64,000 nucleotides of DNA. Source: Amyelois transitella. Its lineage: Eukaryota > Arthropoda > Insecta > Lepidoptera > Pyralidae. Made by a program: the position numbers and the translations under genes. The stretch spans positions 3,581,001 through 3,645,000 of the forward strand of contig NC_083514.1 of the NCBI RefSeq assembly GCF_032362555.1, written 5' to 3'. A model generated the notes under the pieces. That model saw only the letters and a list, made by a program, of their open reading frames with translations. It searched no databases and was not told the origin of the DNA. This document shows, piece by piece, positions 51,593-64,000 of this stretch; within the stretch, counting starts at the first letter, position 1, and every line of letters starts with the position of its first letter.

Positions 51593-54500
51593 ATGAGCTT
51601 TAACATTGACGATCCATTGGCTGGCATATTGAGTGATGGAAGTGATGATAGTTTTTTTGATGACGATATTATAGGAAAGAAAAAGCCAGCGAAGAAAAAG
51701 ATGACTCCAACGATGGAAAAGAAAAATGCTTTATTTGATTTAGATTCCGATAAACCGGTAACGTCCGATAAAAATACTGGTATATTAGAAGAAAAGATTG
51801 AAAATCTTTCTGATTTAGGGAAAAGGGATAGTAGGAAGGAATTGGATTTTGACTTAACTTCCACAAAAGTTAGCAAAGATCCATTTAAAATGGAAATTAC
51901 GAAAAGTAAAGTTACAGAAAAAATTGATACTGTGAAATCACCTGCCAAAACTAAAAGCGCTAGTCATGAAGCTCTTGATATGTTAGGTGAACTAGGGGTA
52001 ACTAAAAAGGAAACCATGAAACCATTGGAGAAGGGTAAAAGTTCACAATCTTTGCTTGACGATATTCTAGGAGGGCCATCGAAAACAGTTGTAACATCAC
52101 AAGCCAGACCAAGTACCGGTGCAAAAAAATCGGAGTTCGATTTCGATTCAATTTTAGGTATAAATGAAACTAAGCAAACGGTATCTGCTGCGGCCAGAAA
52201 CGTATCTCAAAAACCTGCTACTGTCGCCAAGTCAGAAAAAACTAAAGAGGATGCTCCTAAGAAAAAGACTAGTGAAGATTGGCTTGGTATATTTAAAGAT
52301 AAAGATGAGAATAATGATGAAAATGATGATGATATGCCAGCATGGTTAGTTGGTGGAGATAGCAAGAAGAAAAAAGCAGAACAATTAAAGAAAGCTGCAA
52401 GTAAACCAGCAGGCGAAGAAGTAAAAAAAGAAGTTAAAGCAGAAGAAGAAGCCACTAGACAAAAAGATCCGATTCAAATTAACATGGAGCAAATCAATGT
52501 GCCTCCAAGTGCAGGGTTGCTATACGGAAGCAATGAAAATATGGCAACGGAGGGGGCCACTTTATACCTACAACAGCAAGAATCCCAGTTGATGGTAGCA
52601 CTACAGCTTAAAGCACAGGAGGAAAAATTGGCTGCATTGCAAAGTAAGTAGAAAATAGGGTTATAACAAAATGTGTTTCTTTTATTGTCTGTACGTCTAC
52701 CTGACTTGAACTTAGGTGATCAAAGTGGAATAAATCGTAAGGACAACTTTATGCAGTAAAAAGTATATTTACATCTTATATTTTTTATGGACAGTGCGTC
52801 AAAAAGAAAGCCAGAGGGTACAACGCGAGGCAGCTTTAGCCCAACATGCGCAGTTGGATGCCATGCTTCAGCGTCAAGCGGCTCACAGACAACAGATGCA
52901 AGCTATCATCTCTGCTCACCAGGAACGGATTACGCAGAGAATTAAGGTTTGAGGTTCTAAATTGAAAGTTCGTTAGAAAGGAATGCTATGGTTTAGCGTC
53001 CAATGGCTTATAGGCGAGCTAACATCAATTAGCTATGCAGGATTCTTAATGCCACAATTTATCAAAAAGAAGCCAAGTGTCGTTCTTAAAAGTGTTCGGC
53101 TCTTTAGAATAGGACCATACCGTCTTTCATCAAATTGTGTTAGATTCCCATGTTAATAGAAACACACAAGTCAGATGAGACTCACTACATATCCAGGCTT
53201 CTCCTAAGAACGCAAAGGCCAGGCGGATAAACAGAAAATCAATCGCTGTGTGATGAGCTAAAATCCACGTGACTCATATTATTTATGTAATTTTTTTTAA
53301 CTTTTTTAATTATTTTTAATTTGCATACAAATTTCACAAAATTGAGCAAAAATAGGTTTAGGGGCAAACTAATATATCAAAAATATCGTTTATAAAATAG
53401 GCCCTATTAGGAACTAGCGATGTAGATGTAGACGGTGGAATCAACACTGATGCTGAAGTGGAACCAACGGAACACAACAATGAAACGCCCCACATGAAAG
53501 AGAAAAAACAATTGCTTCAACTAGTACAATCGTTACAAGAAAACCACGACAAAGAGATAGATCTTATGGAGACATCATATAGGTAATTATTACGACTGCA
53601 TTTATTTTGCTAGGCTAATAAACTTGGGATTTTCCTTAAAGGCAATCGGCGAGCAATCTGTCACTATATTCTCTCATCTCAGTTTTTAATCTAATTAATA
53701 TTAAATAAGCCATAATTAATCCATACAACTTGCCGTGGAGTTTCAGTCTCCTCAAGTCTGTTGGCTCTTTCTACTCTGCAAGGGATATAGTCGTGACTAT
53801 ACATATGTATGTGTATGTCATTTACTACATCTAGTTAATCTTAGATAGTTCTAAGCGATACAATATCAATTCGTGATGGTTCATAGTTTGGCACCTAAAA
53901 CTTTTAGTAGTATTCTGGCGTTAACCGGCTACTACGTGTAACGTATTGCCTAAGTAATTCAGGTTTTATACATAAAGCAACTCCGATTCGACCTGTGCAA
54001 CCTTTGAAGGCAAACCTGACATGTCATCACCCTTGGCTCATAGCAAAAGCTACACTAGCGTTTTTATGGATGTATCCATGGGAAAAAAATTTAGTGGTCC
54101 TATTATCTTTATAGCGGGGAACCACAAGGCATTCGGTATTTCAAATCGTATTAGCAGGGCCGTCTTTAAACTATTTGAGGCCCTGGGCACATTAGGATCA
54201 TGGGGCCCCTTCGACCTTGAGAAAACTCTATTTAGTTATAATAGATAAAGAAATTAGACAAACATGGTTTTACATTTATTTTTATTTAGTAACTAACTAT
54301 AAAAAAATAGGAAATATAAAAAATAATCTACAAAAGTAACTCGCTTAGCATAAAATCCTTAGATTAATTCTATGTTGATTGCAAAGGTACCCTTCTAGAT
54401 TTAAGATGAGCAAAATCGTTAATCACTTCTTCAAAATCTATGGTATTGAGAATATCACATTCTATGGACATTAGCGACAAACTAGTTAATCTCTCTTAAA

Positions 54501-57500
54501 GCATTGTACTTCTTAATTCATTTTTTATTCTTTTCAATTTGGAGAAGGAGCGTTCTCCGCTGCAGTTAGTGACCATCATGCTTAAAAATATTCTCAATGC
54601 AATTTCTACGTTAGGAAATGTGTCTTCAATTTTGTTTTGCTTTAATAGATTATATACTTCCTGTACACTGTTAGGTGCTTCATTTTCACTCTGAACATTT
54701 TTAAATGTTGACATTCTATTTCTAACTCTTTTTCTTTTACATCTTCGTGATAGATTTCAGGAAATTCTTTGCATCCTTGTCGTATCTCTTCGGAATTCAG
54801 AGTTTTTAAGTGAATAAATAAACTAAAACGTTGACTAACGGTCTCTAACAACACACGGTAACACTCAAGGTATCGATTATTGGAAGAAAGGTTTCTACGT
54901 TGAATCGCTCTTTTCCATTCAATTGGACTGATGGCGCAGAGCCATCAAAAAAACTCTGCTGTGAGCTTCTACGTTTTGTTCTTTGAGATAGATCCTTGTA
55001 GTCAGATTCTGGGTTCTTTTCTTTGGCAGATGATTCGAAGTTATCAAATTTATCCCTGAGGTTAGTAATAAAATCATAAAGTGAAGTGAACAAATTGGTT
55101 GCAACGTCCAGTGTTATTGTTTCTTTCTGAAGATAATTATTTGTTTTGTCTATTCTTTCCAATATAGAGCTCCAGATTTCCGTCAGTATAATAAATTCTA
55201 GATTTCCCATTTTCTAGACAGACTAAGGGCTTCGTCTCTAGTTTCTCGTGCCTGTCAAAGCTTCTATTATTCGTTTATAACCCCCATGCAAAGCGCTTAC
55301 TGCATCAGCTCTGGCTGACCATCTGGTTTGTGAAAGACTTTTAACAACTTTTTTGAACCTAAATGTTCTGTTAACATATTCCATCTGTGGGTAGAGCCCG
55401 AAAAAAAGTTGTACACTTTCTAAACTATTTCAAAAAACTGTGATGCCTCCGGTACACACCCAGCAGCATGGACACCTACCAAGTTTAGTGAATGTCCCGC
55501 ACATGGTATAAAGGTGGCGAATTCACATTTTTCCTTAATTCTTGTTTGTAGACCACTATACTTTCCCGACATATTTGAAGCATTGTCGTAGCTTTGTCCT
55601 CTGCAATCTTTTATGGGAATATCATGTATCTCTAAAAAATTTAAGATGGTATTCGCTAAATACTTAGATTTATGCTCTTTAACAGCTATAAATTTCAAAA
55701 ACCTTTCAACAGGCACACAGTCTTTTACGTATCGAATGATGATAGTTAGCTGGTCAATATGAGACAGATCGGGCGTACTGTCAACGCTAATCGAAAAATA
55801 TTTTGCTGATTTAACTTACCTCTTAACTCAATAATTACACACAACCCAAATAATTTCCATTGTTTGGAGATCCTAGGATTTCATTATCGCCACGAAATGG
55901 AAGCCCTCTCGACGCCAAAAATTTTACAACAGCTACAATCCGTTTAAATAAGTTTCTCCAGTAATCGACTTAATTGATGAATGAATTAATTTATTTTGAA
56001 TAGTTTAAAACATACACACAGCCAACATATTTTTTACACCAATACCTAGATATTTTCTGTTTCCCATCACTGACCCATCGGTCAAAAAGTTCAAGCTATG
56101 TTATACAAGGTATAGCTATGCGCATGCGGAAAATTAAAGCTAATAACCGTAGGTATTGTAGTAAGTCATTATCATCAGATTTTTAAAATTATTTTTTTTT
56201 TCGGTAATACCTAAGTATCGGTTATCATTTGGTAATCTGGCAGGAACTAGGGGGCCCCAGTCGATCGCGGGGCCCTGGGCACGTGCCCATAGTGCCCAGT
56301 GGGGAAGAGGGGCCTGCGTATTAGTACGAATAACAAATTCTTTGCATCATCCTGTGCTTAGGTTTCCATACATTTAGAAGTATGAATTTCGTAGAACGAT
56401 ACCCAGAAATCATTTCATGAATTCATACTCTTCCAGACGACAACTAGCGTTCTTAGAGATTTCACTAAGCCAATCTGAGGAAAGAATGAAAGAAGAAAGC
56501 GACAAATTAGTAAAGTTCTATTCTGAGAAGATAAGTTGGTTGGAAGAGCATCATCACTTGCACAAGAAATTGACTGAAGACAATCTGAATGAACTGACAG
56601 AGAGGCACAAAGCTGAAAATGAAATGCTGAGACAACAGTATTTAGAGAATGTGAGAGTGTTACAGGAACACCATGCCTCTCTTATGGAGAATATAAAGTA
56701 AGTAAATTAGAAAAGAAGAATGTTAGGAATAAGTTAATGTGCTTACTTCATTAATATTATTGCCGAGGCGTGATTTGATTTTGAACCTGTGCCTCCACCC
56801 GCATAAGGCATCTTATTTATCTTACCACCAATACTTTTGGAATTCTGGATGTACCTAGAATACTAGTAAAGCTCCGAATACAGGAAACCAAATTTTATGT
56901 AGTTGGTTATTTTCTAGGAAAGCTGTAAAACAAGAACAAATTCTCATACAAGATGCAGCCGGTTTCTCATCAAACTTACAAGAGTTGGTAATGGATGTCA
57001 AAGAAAGTAAATCTCAGTGCCAAATTTTAGTAGAAAGAGTTCAAACTATATCTGAAAATAACCAGAAAGATATCGAAAGAAGTTTACAGTTCAGGGAATC
57101 GCATATTAATGGTAAACTATCTCAATTTAAAAATATATTTATGAGTTCTTATGTACCCGTGTACTTATTGATGATAATCCTTCTTTTGTTTTAGATATAC
57201 TTGAACAACTAAAGAAAGAACGTGAAAACTTTGAAAATGAGAAATCCGAGACAAGAGAGATAGTCAAAACAATGGAAAATAGACTGAAACAAATGACTAA
57301 TGTAAGAATCAATAGATTAATGAAATAAAATTATATAAAAATAGGTACAATTACCTAATTTTTCTGTTTAGATGATGGAGGAAGATGCGGCTTCAATGAA
57401 ACAGAAAAAAATGGAGTTTGAATTTGAAAAGGCAACGTTCAGTAAACAGACGGAATTTGCGAAAAATCTGTTGAAGAAACAGGATGAAGAAATTAAGGTA

Positions 57501-58809
57501 CCGACTAGTTTTGAAATGAATATCTGACACAATTTTGATCAAAACCTTAATCGATTGCTAAATAAATTTCAGATGATGAGAGAAGAGATCCAAAAAGAAT
57601 ATCAGGAGAAAATATCGAAAATCGACGAAGAAAAGAAGAAAGCTGTGAAGGACAGTGCATTATTGGCAAAAGAAAAGGCTTCAATACAAACCGTAAAACA
57701 AGAACTGGAAGTAAGATAGTTATCAATTTTAATAAAAAATAAGTACGTACTTAACTAAGTGCTTAAGTAGAGATTTTAACTTTTTTCCAGACATTGAAGG
57801 CAGAATTACAAGCTCAACTGGAAGAAGTCACAGAAGAGAGATCAAAGCTTAATGTGGACAAACAGCACATGCATATGGAAGAGCAAAGAATTTTAGCGAA
57901 GTATATAATTCCAGATAATGTAATCGTTTAATCTTTTGAAATATTTTAAATTCCACTGAACTTTTGTTTGTTTTTATAGGAGTCGCGACTTGGATTTACT
58001 AGCAAAAACCGCAATAGACAGGCAATCTCAAGCAGACAAGAAATACTCTGAAGCGGAATATCTACAGCGTAAATACGAGGAAAGAATACGTCGCATACAA
58101 GAACACGTGGTCTCATTGAACACGAGAGAAAAGCAAATAGCCAGGGAAAAAGTTGCATTGTCCAGAGAAAGGTTGAATCTACACAACGAGAGGAAGCAAA
58201 TTGAGAGTAGACTTCCATGCTCTTTATGTAAATCTTCGCAAAATGTGCCCCAATATTATGAACCAAATTATTTAACAGATTTTAATGTTTCCGTGACAAG
58301 AGATGGTAATGCCCCAAACGTAGAAGTGAGTAGTGCAATGAATGCGATAGAACAAGAGATGGCATTTTTAATGAGTAGGAATTTTAGCTTGAGACACGGC
58401 GCTACTACGGCGGTACATGAGGGTAGAGGCGGTGGTGATGACTTGCAAAATAATCAACCTGAGTCGGGAATCTTGAAGGTAAGTGTATGTTTTGTTTCAC
58501 TTTGGTAGAATTCGTATAGATAGTGGTTATTTGATTCATATACACGTTTTAGACGTTATCTTTCTATCCAGCAATACTTCGTATCAAAATCAAGATGTGA
58601 TCACAATAATGGTAATCAATTAGCTATCAGCTGTTCGTCCATTGATAAAAATAATTAGTCACCTTGTTATTTTATACATAAAGATATATTTATTTCAGGA
58701 TTACATGGATCCCAAATTAATGATGCTACGTTTGGACGTTCAGCAAGTTCTAAGTAATTTAGACCATAGTAAAAAAGAAGAGGAGGAAAATATTAATGTA
58801 GAAGAATAA
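51593..58809 (+). CDS. Fbf1: FBF1 (Fas-binding factor 1 homologue), complete
   Basis: Exons: 51593-52643, 52795-52946, 53401-53582, 56437-56697, 56918-57111, 57195-57301, 57372-57497, 57573-57710, 57791-57900, 57980-58478, 58699-58809; 2931 bp, 976 residues. The N-terminal third is disordered and acidic/lysine-rich, with short repeated signatures: DDPLAGILSD, FDFDSILG, LLDDILGG, WLGIFKD and MPAWLVGG. From about residue 330 nearly everything is predicted long coiled coil (QQQESQLMVALQLKAQEEKL; REKQIAREKVALSRERLNLH). FBF1 is a component of centriole distal appendages/transition fibres that anchor cilia; the link to Fas is historical. A short Cys pair (CSLCKSS) lies near the C-terminal end of the coil. 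The long third intron hosts a hAT fossil. The assignment rests on N-terminal motifs plus architecture; other coiled-coil centrosomal proteins are a weaker alternative. Confidence 0.82.
53612..53815 (+). repeat. Degraded element B
   Basis: Holds GCTAATAAACTTGGGATTTT, GCGAGCAATCTGTCACTAT and CTCTGCAAGGGATATAGTCG before a short ATGT tail. It lies just after the FBF1 exon ending at 53582. Confidence 0.6.
53955..54135 (-). repeat. Element A and element B remnants
   Basis: An antisense SINE A body piece (ATAAAGCAACTCCGATTCGA, then ACCTTTGAAGGCAAACCTGA) at about 53970-54020, followed by an antisense element B 5' piece (GGATGTATCCATGGG, then GGGGAACCACAAGGCA) at about 54065-54135, just outside the hAT element. 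Confidence 0.5.
54155..56316 (-). mobile_element. hAT DNA transposon, broken, with intact ends
   Basis: A 2162-bp element in the FBF1 intron 53583-56436. It is flanked by a perfect 8-bp target duplication CGTATTAG (54147-54154 and 56317-56324), the hAT length. The ends are CAGGGCC on the left and the complement of CAGGCCCC on the right, short imperfect inverted repeats. The minus strand carries transposase remains: KYFSISVDSTPDLSHIDQLT, DNASNMSGKYSGLQTRI and CAGHSLNLVG (55420-55820), a middle piece (54845-55210), and the hAT C-terminal dimerisation motif with NCSGERSFSKLKRIKNELRS (54496-54714). The pieces are in different frames, so the gene has several breaks, and the N-terminal zinc-finger part was not seen. 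It belongs to the ZMYM1/DUF4371-like group of hAT transposases. Confidence 0.93.
56755..56830 (-). repeat. Element A head fragment
   Basis: GATTTTGAACCTGTGCC is a diverged reverse-complement B box, followed by ATAAGGCATCTTATTTATCT. It lies in the FBF1 intron 56698-56917. Confidence 0.45.
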
Positions 58810-59644
58810 GAGAATGTTGTAAAAATAAGAAGACTGAATAAAGTTAGAAATTATTTAATTTACATATATGACTGTTATTTAAGAGAACATTTCATCAATT
58901 TAGAACTAGTAATGCATGTTATCAAAATGTACATAAATACCTACTATACCTATTTCCTAACTTAAAACTATAAATATCTGTAAAAATATACACAATCTCT
59001 CTTAACTAATACAAATATATAATTAGGTACTAGTGAATGTGGCTATATAATTTTTTTAGGAATACACAATCCACTGATGGCTAATGTCTATATACCTATA
59101 TTTTATTTATACATTTCAATATTAACAATTATATTAAAAAAGTACCCATAGTAATAATTAGATACATCCAGTCTTTCATAAAAATTGCTATTAAGTAGCT
59201 TCATATTCAATGTCTTCATGGACGGTCTGGCCTTTCAAATTTCCATTTATGTCACAATATTCGATATTAACCTATGTTCACAGATCTTTATCGTTCCTAA
59301 GAATTATATTTTCTATAGATTTTACAGCATTTTTAGACAAGGAACACCACTGTTTATTAATTAGGTAGTTTCATTTGAGTTTCTTATCTAAGACTACACT
59401 ATACCTACACAATATTTACAAGAAATATATAGAAATCTACTTCGTTTTTGTTTAAAATGTTAAAACCTTGATAAAGGTCTTCTGGTTATAATCAAAATAC
59501 ACGAATCTCAATAAAATGTCCATCAATTTTCATTTTATCACAGTATACATAACCACCAAACATACTTAATTTTTAAGATTCAACTAAGTACTAGGAATTT
59601 CAGAAAGATGATAATTCGAAATGATACTCAAGATGGACTAAACG
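58810..59644. other. Convergent 3' region between FBF1 and the Rab11-FIP gene
   Basis: Very AT-rich. It contains the short FBF1 3'UTR and most of the Rab11-FIP 3'UTR on the minus strand. No repeat is recognised. Confidence 0.5.
58837..58842 (+). terminator. FBF1 poly(A) signal
   Basis: AATAAA 28 bp after the stop codon, giving a very short 3'UTR. Confidence 0.6.
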
Positions 59645-62600
59645 TTATGACTTATTTTGGGCTACCTCCTTCTGATATTTTACTTCAAGTAGTTGCGGAT
59701 AATTTTCGACAATAGCTAGAAGAATTCCATCGATATAGTTACGTAGTTGCACGTTCACATCTTGTTGTTCTTTCAAAGCTTTTTGTAACTGTGGATAAAA
59801 TAGAAGCAATAAAATTAATTTTATACATAAGATGCAAGAGGTACAAGTCTTTACTACAATTAATAACCGTTTTTTAATATCGGTGTAATTAAAAATGGTG
59901 AAAGTAGTTCAAGATGTTCTCTCAGGTTTTGAACGTGATGCGTTAGATTCAGAAAAAGTGAAATAATAACATATAGTAGAAAAAGGTACAGCGTCCGCTG
60001 AAAGAGTTACAGAGAATGTTAATAAGCATGCAGTTAGCATTAGAATACCAGGTTACCATGCAGAGTTAGTGAAATATCGTACCTTTTCCAACTCTATGCT
60101 GTGATCTGTTTGTGTATCGTGGAGCTGCAAAAATGCATACACATCATGTAGTAAGTATTGAAAACAAAATAACAAGCGAAGCTGACAATGATATAAAGTT
60201 TAACGCATTAGTAATCAATAAAGAGCGTAATATTGATGGTGAAACTAATAACGTTATGTCTGTCAAAAGAACGTTTTTTTAAAAAGCTACAAGATTATGA
60301 ACAGCAAATGATGTTAAAAAATTTAAGTCCCAGTTAGGTTGCGTCACTACCTACTGAAGAAGATAAAAATTACTTAGAGGTATGTGAAAACATTATCGGC
60401 ACTATAATGGAAGCAATTAAGATAACCAGTCATGCCATTTGCATCGATGCTCAGAATTGGCACAAATACGTACTTTGTAACGATGTTGGCAAGCGTAAGT
60501 AATGAATATAAATGAAATGTTTCTACCAAATACAGAATACAAGGCAAGTCAAGCATGATATATTCTTGTTAGGCGTACCAAGCCTATATTAAAATATATT
60601 CATAGCCTATATTACAATATATTGAATGAAAAATTAAATGATGAACCAAAACATTCCGCTTTTCTCTTTAAAATTATGATGTAACCTGAATGTATGGACA
60701 GACTAAATACTAATACTCATATATTTTTTAATAACTTTATGAGGCAATTGTTTCTTTTTGTTTCAACATTGTAATTTTAGACTTAGAATCAAATAACTAT
60801 TTCCAGATTAATGTCATTAAAGAGTTTAAAGAACTTGATAATTACCTCATCATCACTCATTTGAGATAGCTCGTGGGCCAGGGAGTTGGTGCCGACGAGC
60901 GGACCGCTGACACCGTCCAACAAACTACGACCTTCTTCCACTCCACGCGTGAGGATCTGTGCTTGCAATTCTTCTTGGGCCTCTGAGAGGGCTGAAAAGA
61001 GAAAAGAATATGTTGATAGATAAAGATATTTTATGATGACCTTAATCAAGATCGAAGGAATTGGAATAATATCAGAGAGAAGAGTTTTAACATTAACGTG
61101 TCATAATTTTCAACATTTGCGATGACACATTTACCAGTACTAACACTTCTACATATACTCTTATTCCGAATTCTACGATCAAGATACGCTAGATAAGATA
61201 ATAGTGATTGATTATTATTATTATCTCGACGGGACCTTTTTTATGTAAACCTTCGTTTAAAATACGTAATAGCTAGAATCTACGATTATGTTTGCGTGGG
61301 CTCCATAATTTCGCAGCCAAGGGTAATCTAAATTAGTCTTCAAGGTCCATTCAATTACGTGAAAGTGAACTAATATACAAGAATAGAGATCAAAGATCTA
61401 TGAAAATCGTCGTTGATACATCAATCATCACAATATAAGTTATTTTCTTACAAAGATTTTTACATTATTTTAATATCAATACTGTGTAAGTGACAATTCT
61501 TGTTCGATTTCAGTGGTGTAAATTAATTTTGTCCTACTTAAAACATAGACAACAATAAGAAAGTACGTACATTTATTCTGAGTCCTAAGCAGCGTTAGTT
61601 CCTTCCTGAGCTCATCAAGCCTCGGGTCGGGCGGCGGTGGGGGTGCTTCTCTCAGTCTCTGGAGCTCCAGTTTAGCAGTCGCTAACAATTCGGCGGTTGC
61701 TGCGGCCGCTTCTCTTTCTTTCCTCTCCGCTTCCCGAGCGGCTGTCAGTTGGGCGACTAGTTCGCCGATCTGTTCCTGAGCTTCGCGATGCGCCCTTGCT
61801 GCTATGTCGGCATTAGCCCGTAAGGTTTCTGCTACTCCGCGGAGTCGTCCCACCTGTAATTTAAACGTTTAACTGGCTACATTTTTAGATTGACGAGACA
61901 GTGTAGACTTAGAGAACTAGAATAGGTAGGTACCATGGAATTATCTGTCAAGAAAATCCTTGTGAACTTGGTTGCTGAGCGATTACATTGGTCACACTTG
62001 GAAGGATTCCAACTGTTTCACAATGAGATTAAATCGTGTGTTTATGTAAGTAAACAATGCATGTTTTATGCAAGTTACAGAGAATGCGATAAAATCTGCG
62101 ATTTGAAGGATGGGCGCTCATTGCTTCGATCGACTTGTGCATATAGTAAGTAACTAGGTAGTCTTTGAAGGGCCTCTTTGTAGGTGGGGAAATAAACGTA
62201 GCGCTCTAATTAACGGACGTACACACTGCTAGGTCAAAGCTGGACTCGGGATCTGTCAAAGGGATGACTCAACTTAGATATATGCCAAGAGCGATGTCAT
62301 CCAAAGAAGCATCATTTTTATTGCTCATATCCATAATAGAGTACGAGAATCAGTAATAAATAAGTCAATGTCCTTGAAAGAATGCCGCTCGAGCTCCATC
62401 CGAGCGATGGTGTCTCTTCAGCGCTTCTGTTTTAAGTACAATTCTATGTATGTATAATAGATAGTAAATTACCTCTTGCTTAAGATCAGAAGACTCAGCT
62501 TCAGCGGCCGCGAGACGATCGTTAAGAGCAGCCTGCTGAGAGTCCCGCTCGCGCTCCACGCGGGCTATGGCGTCTCTACAGCGCTTCTGTTCTTCTGCAA

Positions 62601-63927
62601 TCCTCTCCTCGCACCGGCATTCGATCTGCGGTAACATTCAGATGTTGATGATATTGTTCAATTAATTGCGGGTACTTACCAATATTTTTGTGTAATGTGC
62701 AGTTTCTGGTAGTGTAATCTAAGAGAATTTTCTTTTCATATGGGTGTCATAGATCGCGATTTAATTTCCTTATAAACGTTTTATTTACGACTTTCCATTT
62801 ATAAGTATTAACGGGCATGCAGTTTATAACATCAATATTAAGGTGAAGATTTGATACCACAGATAACTGTATAACATTAAAACCTCAAAATCTGTGTTAA
62901 ATGTACCTACACAATGGTCATAGGATTTATGGTTACTTCTTATCAGAAGATACTATCAGGTTTTCTTAATAACAGTATTAAGTAAAACTTTTGGAACATC
63001 GAAGTTGGACATCCGAGATGTTTTTTCTGAACTCCGCGAAGGCCAATGCCACTTCGCAATGTGTAGGCGATATCAGAAAATCAGCTCTTATCTAAATCTC
63101 ACCATCCTTACACCAATTAATTGAACGAGCAATTGTGAAATTTCGAGTCTTAAGTGTTTATTGCAACAAGTTAACCAGAAGATATACAGCATTTAGTGGA
63201 TACTTAAAGACGCCATGCCGTAGGTTTTAGAACACGCAGTTTAAATATAATTAATACGTCGTTAACCTAATAGAGCAACATTTTACACCCCTGCGGCTCG
63301 CTTTGATAGCTGCAATGATCTAAAGAAAAAGCCATATGAATCTGAAGACTGCATTTTTTAGGTATCTAATAATGAAATCCTTATCGCAATGTGGAACTAG
63401 TTTTGCAAAAAGTACAGCAGGTTCTAAATCTCGTACTTCGAATTCAAACTACTATCTCCATTACCTACTTACTCCTTTAAAATAGGTTTATTGTGATAAA
63501 AGCAACTATGATACAACTGAAAGATATTTACAGTCATACCCCTTTACATTCTACCAAATACCTTGTTAAAATTACGGACCAAGGGACAGTTTCGTTGTCT
63601 TAAAATTCGGGGTTCATAATTTAAAAGCAGCATGTTTGCGTTGAAAATTGTAAGGTCTCCGCTAGTAGATTTACAAACACAGTATTTTATGTGTTTGACA
63701 GTTTTCTATCAACATCTTACTTACCATAGTGAAATGACTGGTTGAAGTAGTGTAGGTACTTGTAGTAAAATAAGGAGCTACTGATGACATACCTCTCTTA
63801 TTTGTTCATCCAACATGTGAAGCCTCGCTTGCAGCACGGCGTTGTCTGCCTTTGCCCTCGCGTAGCGTTCGTCTGCCGTGCTCTGTGTGTCGGCCAGTGA
63901 CGTCACTTGTTGCTGCAGCATCAGAAC
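59645..63927 (-). CDS. nuf: Rab11-FIP class II (nuclear fallout-like), 5' partial
   Basis: Exons in the window, 5' to 3': 63927-63793, 62625-62473, 61853-61571, 60991-60846, 60124-60083, 59788-59645; 903 bp, 300 residues, phase-consistent. All but the end is coiled coil ([60 protein letters not shown]). A proline run (PPPPPDP) interrupts the coil in the third exon. A conserved block EELQAQ, then [11 protein letters not shown] follows. The C-terminus is the Rab11-binding domain: [20 protein letters not shown], then LLEVK. These proteins link Rab11 or Arf recycling endosomes to the centrosome and cleavage furrow (Drosophila nuf; vertebrate FIP3/FIP4). The Rab-binding domain is clear; class II is favoured by the long upstream coil. 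N-terminal exons lie beyond the window. Confidence 0.87.
60125..60845. other. Rab11-FIP intron
   Basis: AT-rich, no repeat of the window's families. A few short open stretches on the plus strand (for example about 60135-60280) are discussed under rejected items. The introns 60992-61570 and 61854-62472 likewise hold no named repeat, apart from the exon-like relic at 62384-62440. Confidence 0.45.
62384..62440 (-). pseudogene. Decayed duplicate of a Rab11-FIP exon segment
   Basis: CGCTCGAGCTCCATCCGAGC and GATGGTGTCTCTTCAGCGCT closely resemble the exon stretch at about 62548-62600, in the same orientation and only about 160 bp away in the next intron. In the exon's frame the TGT codon of KRC reads TGA in the relic, so it cannot be used as a coding replacement. 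Confidence 0.75.
62626..63792. other. Rab11-FIP intron
   Basis: Largest intron of the visible part. AT-rich, without a recognised element or open frame of note. Confidence 0.5.
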
Positions 63928-64000
63928 CTGGAGGCAATAATGATATTATGAGGTTAGACATTTTTTTGATAATCATTAGACTATCGGGCTAAACATGGCC

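Noticed and set aside
54496-55820. Host gene of the ZMYM1 type
   Set aside because: The pieces are in different frames and lie inside hAT ends with a target duplication, so this is a transposon remnant.
59881-60340. Plus-strand open stretches ([20 protein letters not shown] and similar)
   Set aside because: They overlap or neighbour a confirmed minus-strand exon, are broken by stops, have no splice support and resemble no known protein; chance is likely.
62384-62440. Alternative exon of the Rab11-FIP gene
   Set aside because: The homologous frame contains a stop codon, so it cannot replace the neighbouring exon.

Overview
The window is intron-rich, AT-rich animal DNA. It most likely comes from a moth or butterfly (Lepidoptera). 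The exons encode conserved animal proteins, the introns are short to medium with canonical GT-AG ends, and the noncoding DNA is full of small interspersed repeats of a type I associate with lepidopteran genomes. No bacterial, organellar or viral gene was seen, and there is no tRNA, rRNA or CRISPR locus. The species call is inference.

Nine host genes were resolved exon by exon from splice signals and reading frame, and they alternate in strand. From left to right: (1) Tom1, endosomal sorting adaptor, + strand, 832-9705, 5' end outside the window; (2) protein disulfide isomerase, - strand, 14527-27509, complete with ten exons; (3) METTL22-type lysine methyltransferase, + strand, 28040-31992; (4) an unrecognised 318-residue protein, - strand, 32564-35321; (5) Polycomb subunit Su(z)12, - strand, 38147-43184, nine exons, 759 residues; (6) a membrane-anchored JmjC/cupin-type oxygenase, + strand, 43737-46286; (7) UBFD1, - strand, 47703-50865; (8) Fas-binding factor 1 (FBF1), + strand, 51593-58809; (9) a class II Rab11-FIP (nuclear fallout-like), - strand, 59645-63927, 5' end outside the window. 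In every complete model the summed exon length is a multiple of three, which supports the junctions. The genes form divergent pairs sharing 0.5-0.7 kb promoters (PDI/METTL22, Su(z)12/JmjC, UBFD1/FBF1) and convergent pairs between them. They do not form one pathway; they are ordinary housekeeping, secretory, chromatin, centrosome and trafficking genes.

The noncoding DNA is more unusual. Tom1 carries a nine-copy tandem array of one of its GAT-domain exons. A SINE-like element, called element B here (about 262 bp, starting GCCGTGTGG and ending in an ATGT microsatellite), is present in roughly seventeen full or partial copies, several with clear target-site duplications. Its copies lie as inverted pairs around one Tom1 exon and one JmjC exon, and one copy abuts a Tom1 splice acceptor. 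A broken hAT DNA transposon (54155-56316) with a perfect 8-bp target duplication sits in an FBF1 intron. A tRNA-derived SINE (element A), another interspersed family (element C) and LINE 3' fragments make up most of the rest.

I did not find a clearly new biological system. The best candidates for a second look are the exon array, the retrotransposition footprints of element B, the membrane-anchored JmjC protein, the unrecognised gene, and a decayed exon duplicate in the Rab11-FIP gene.
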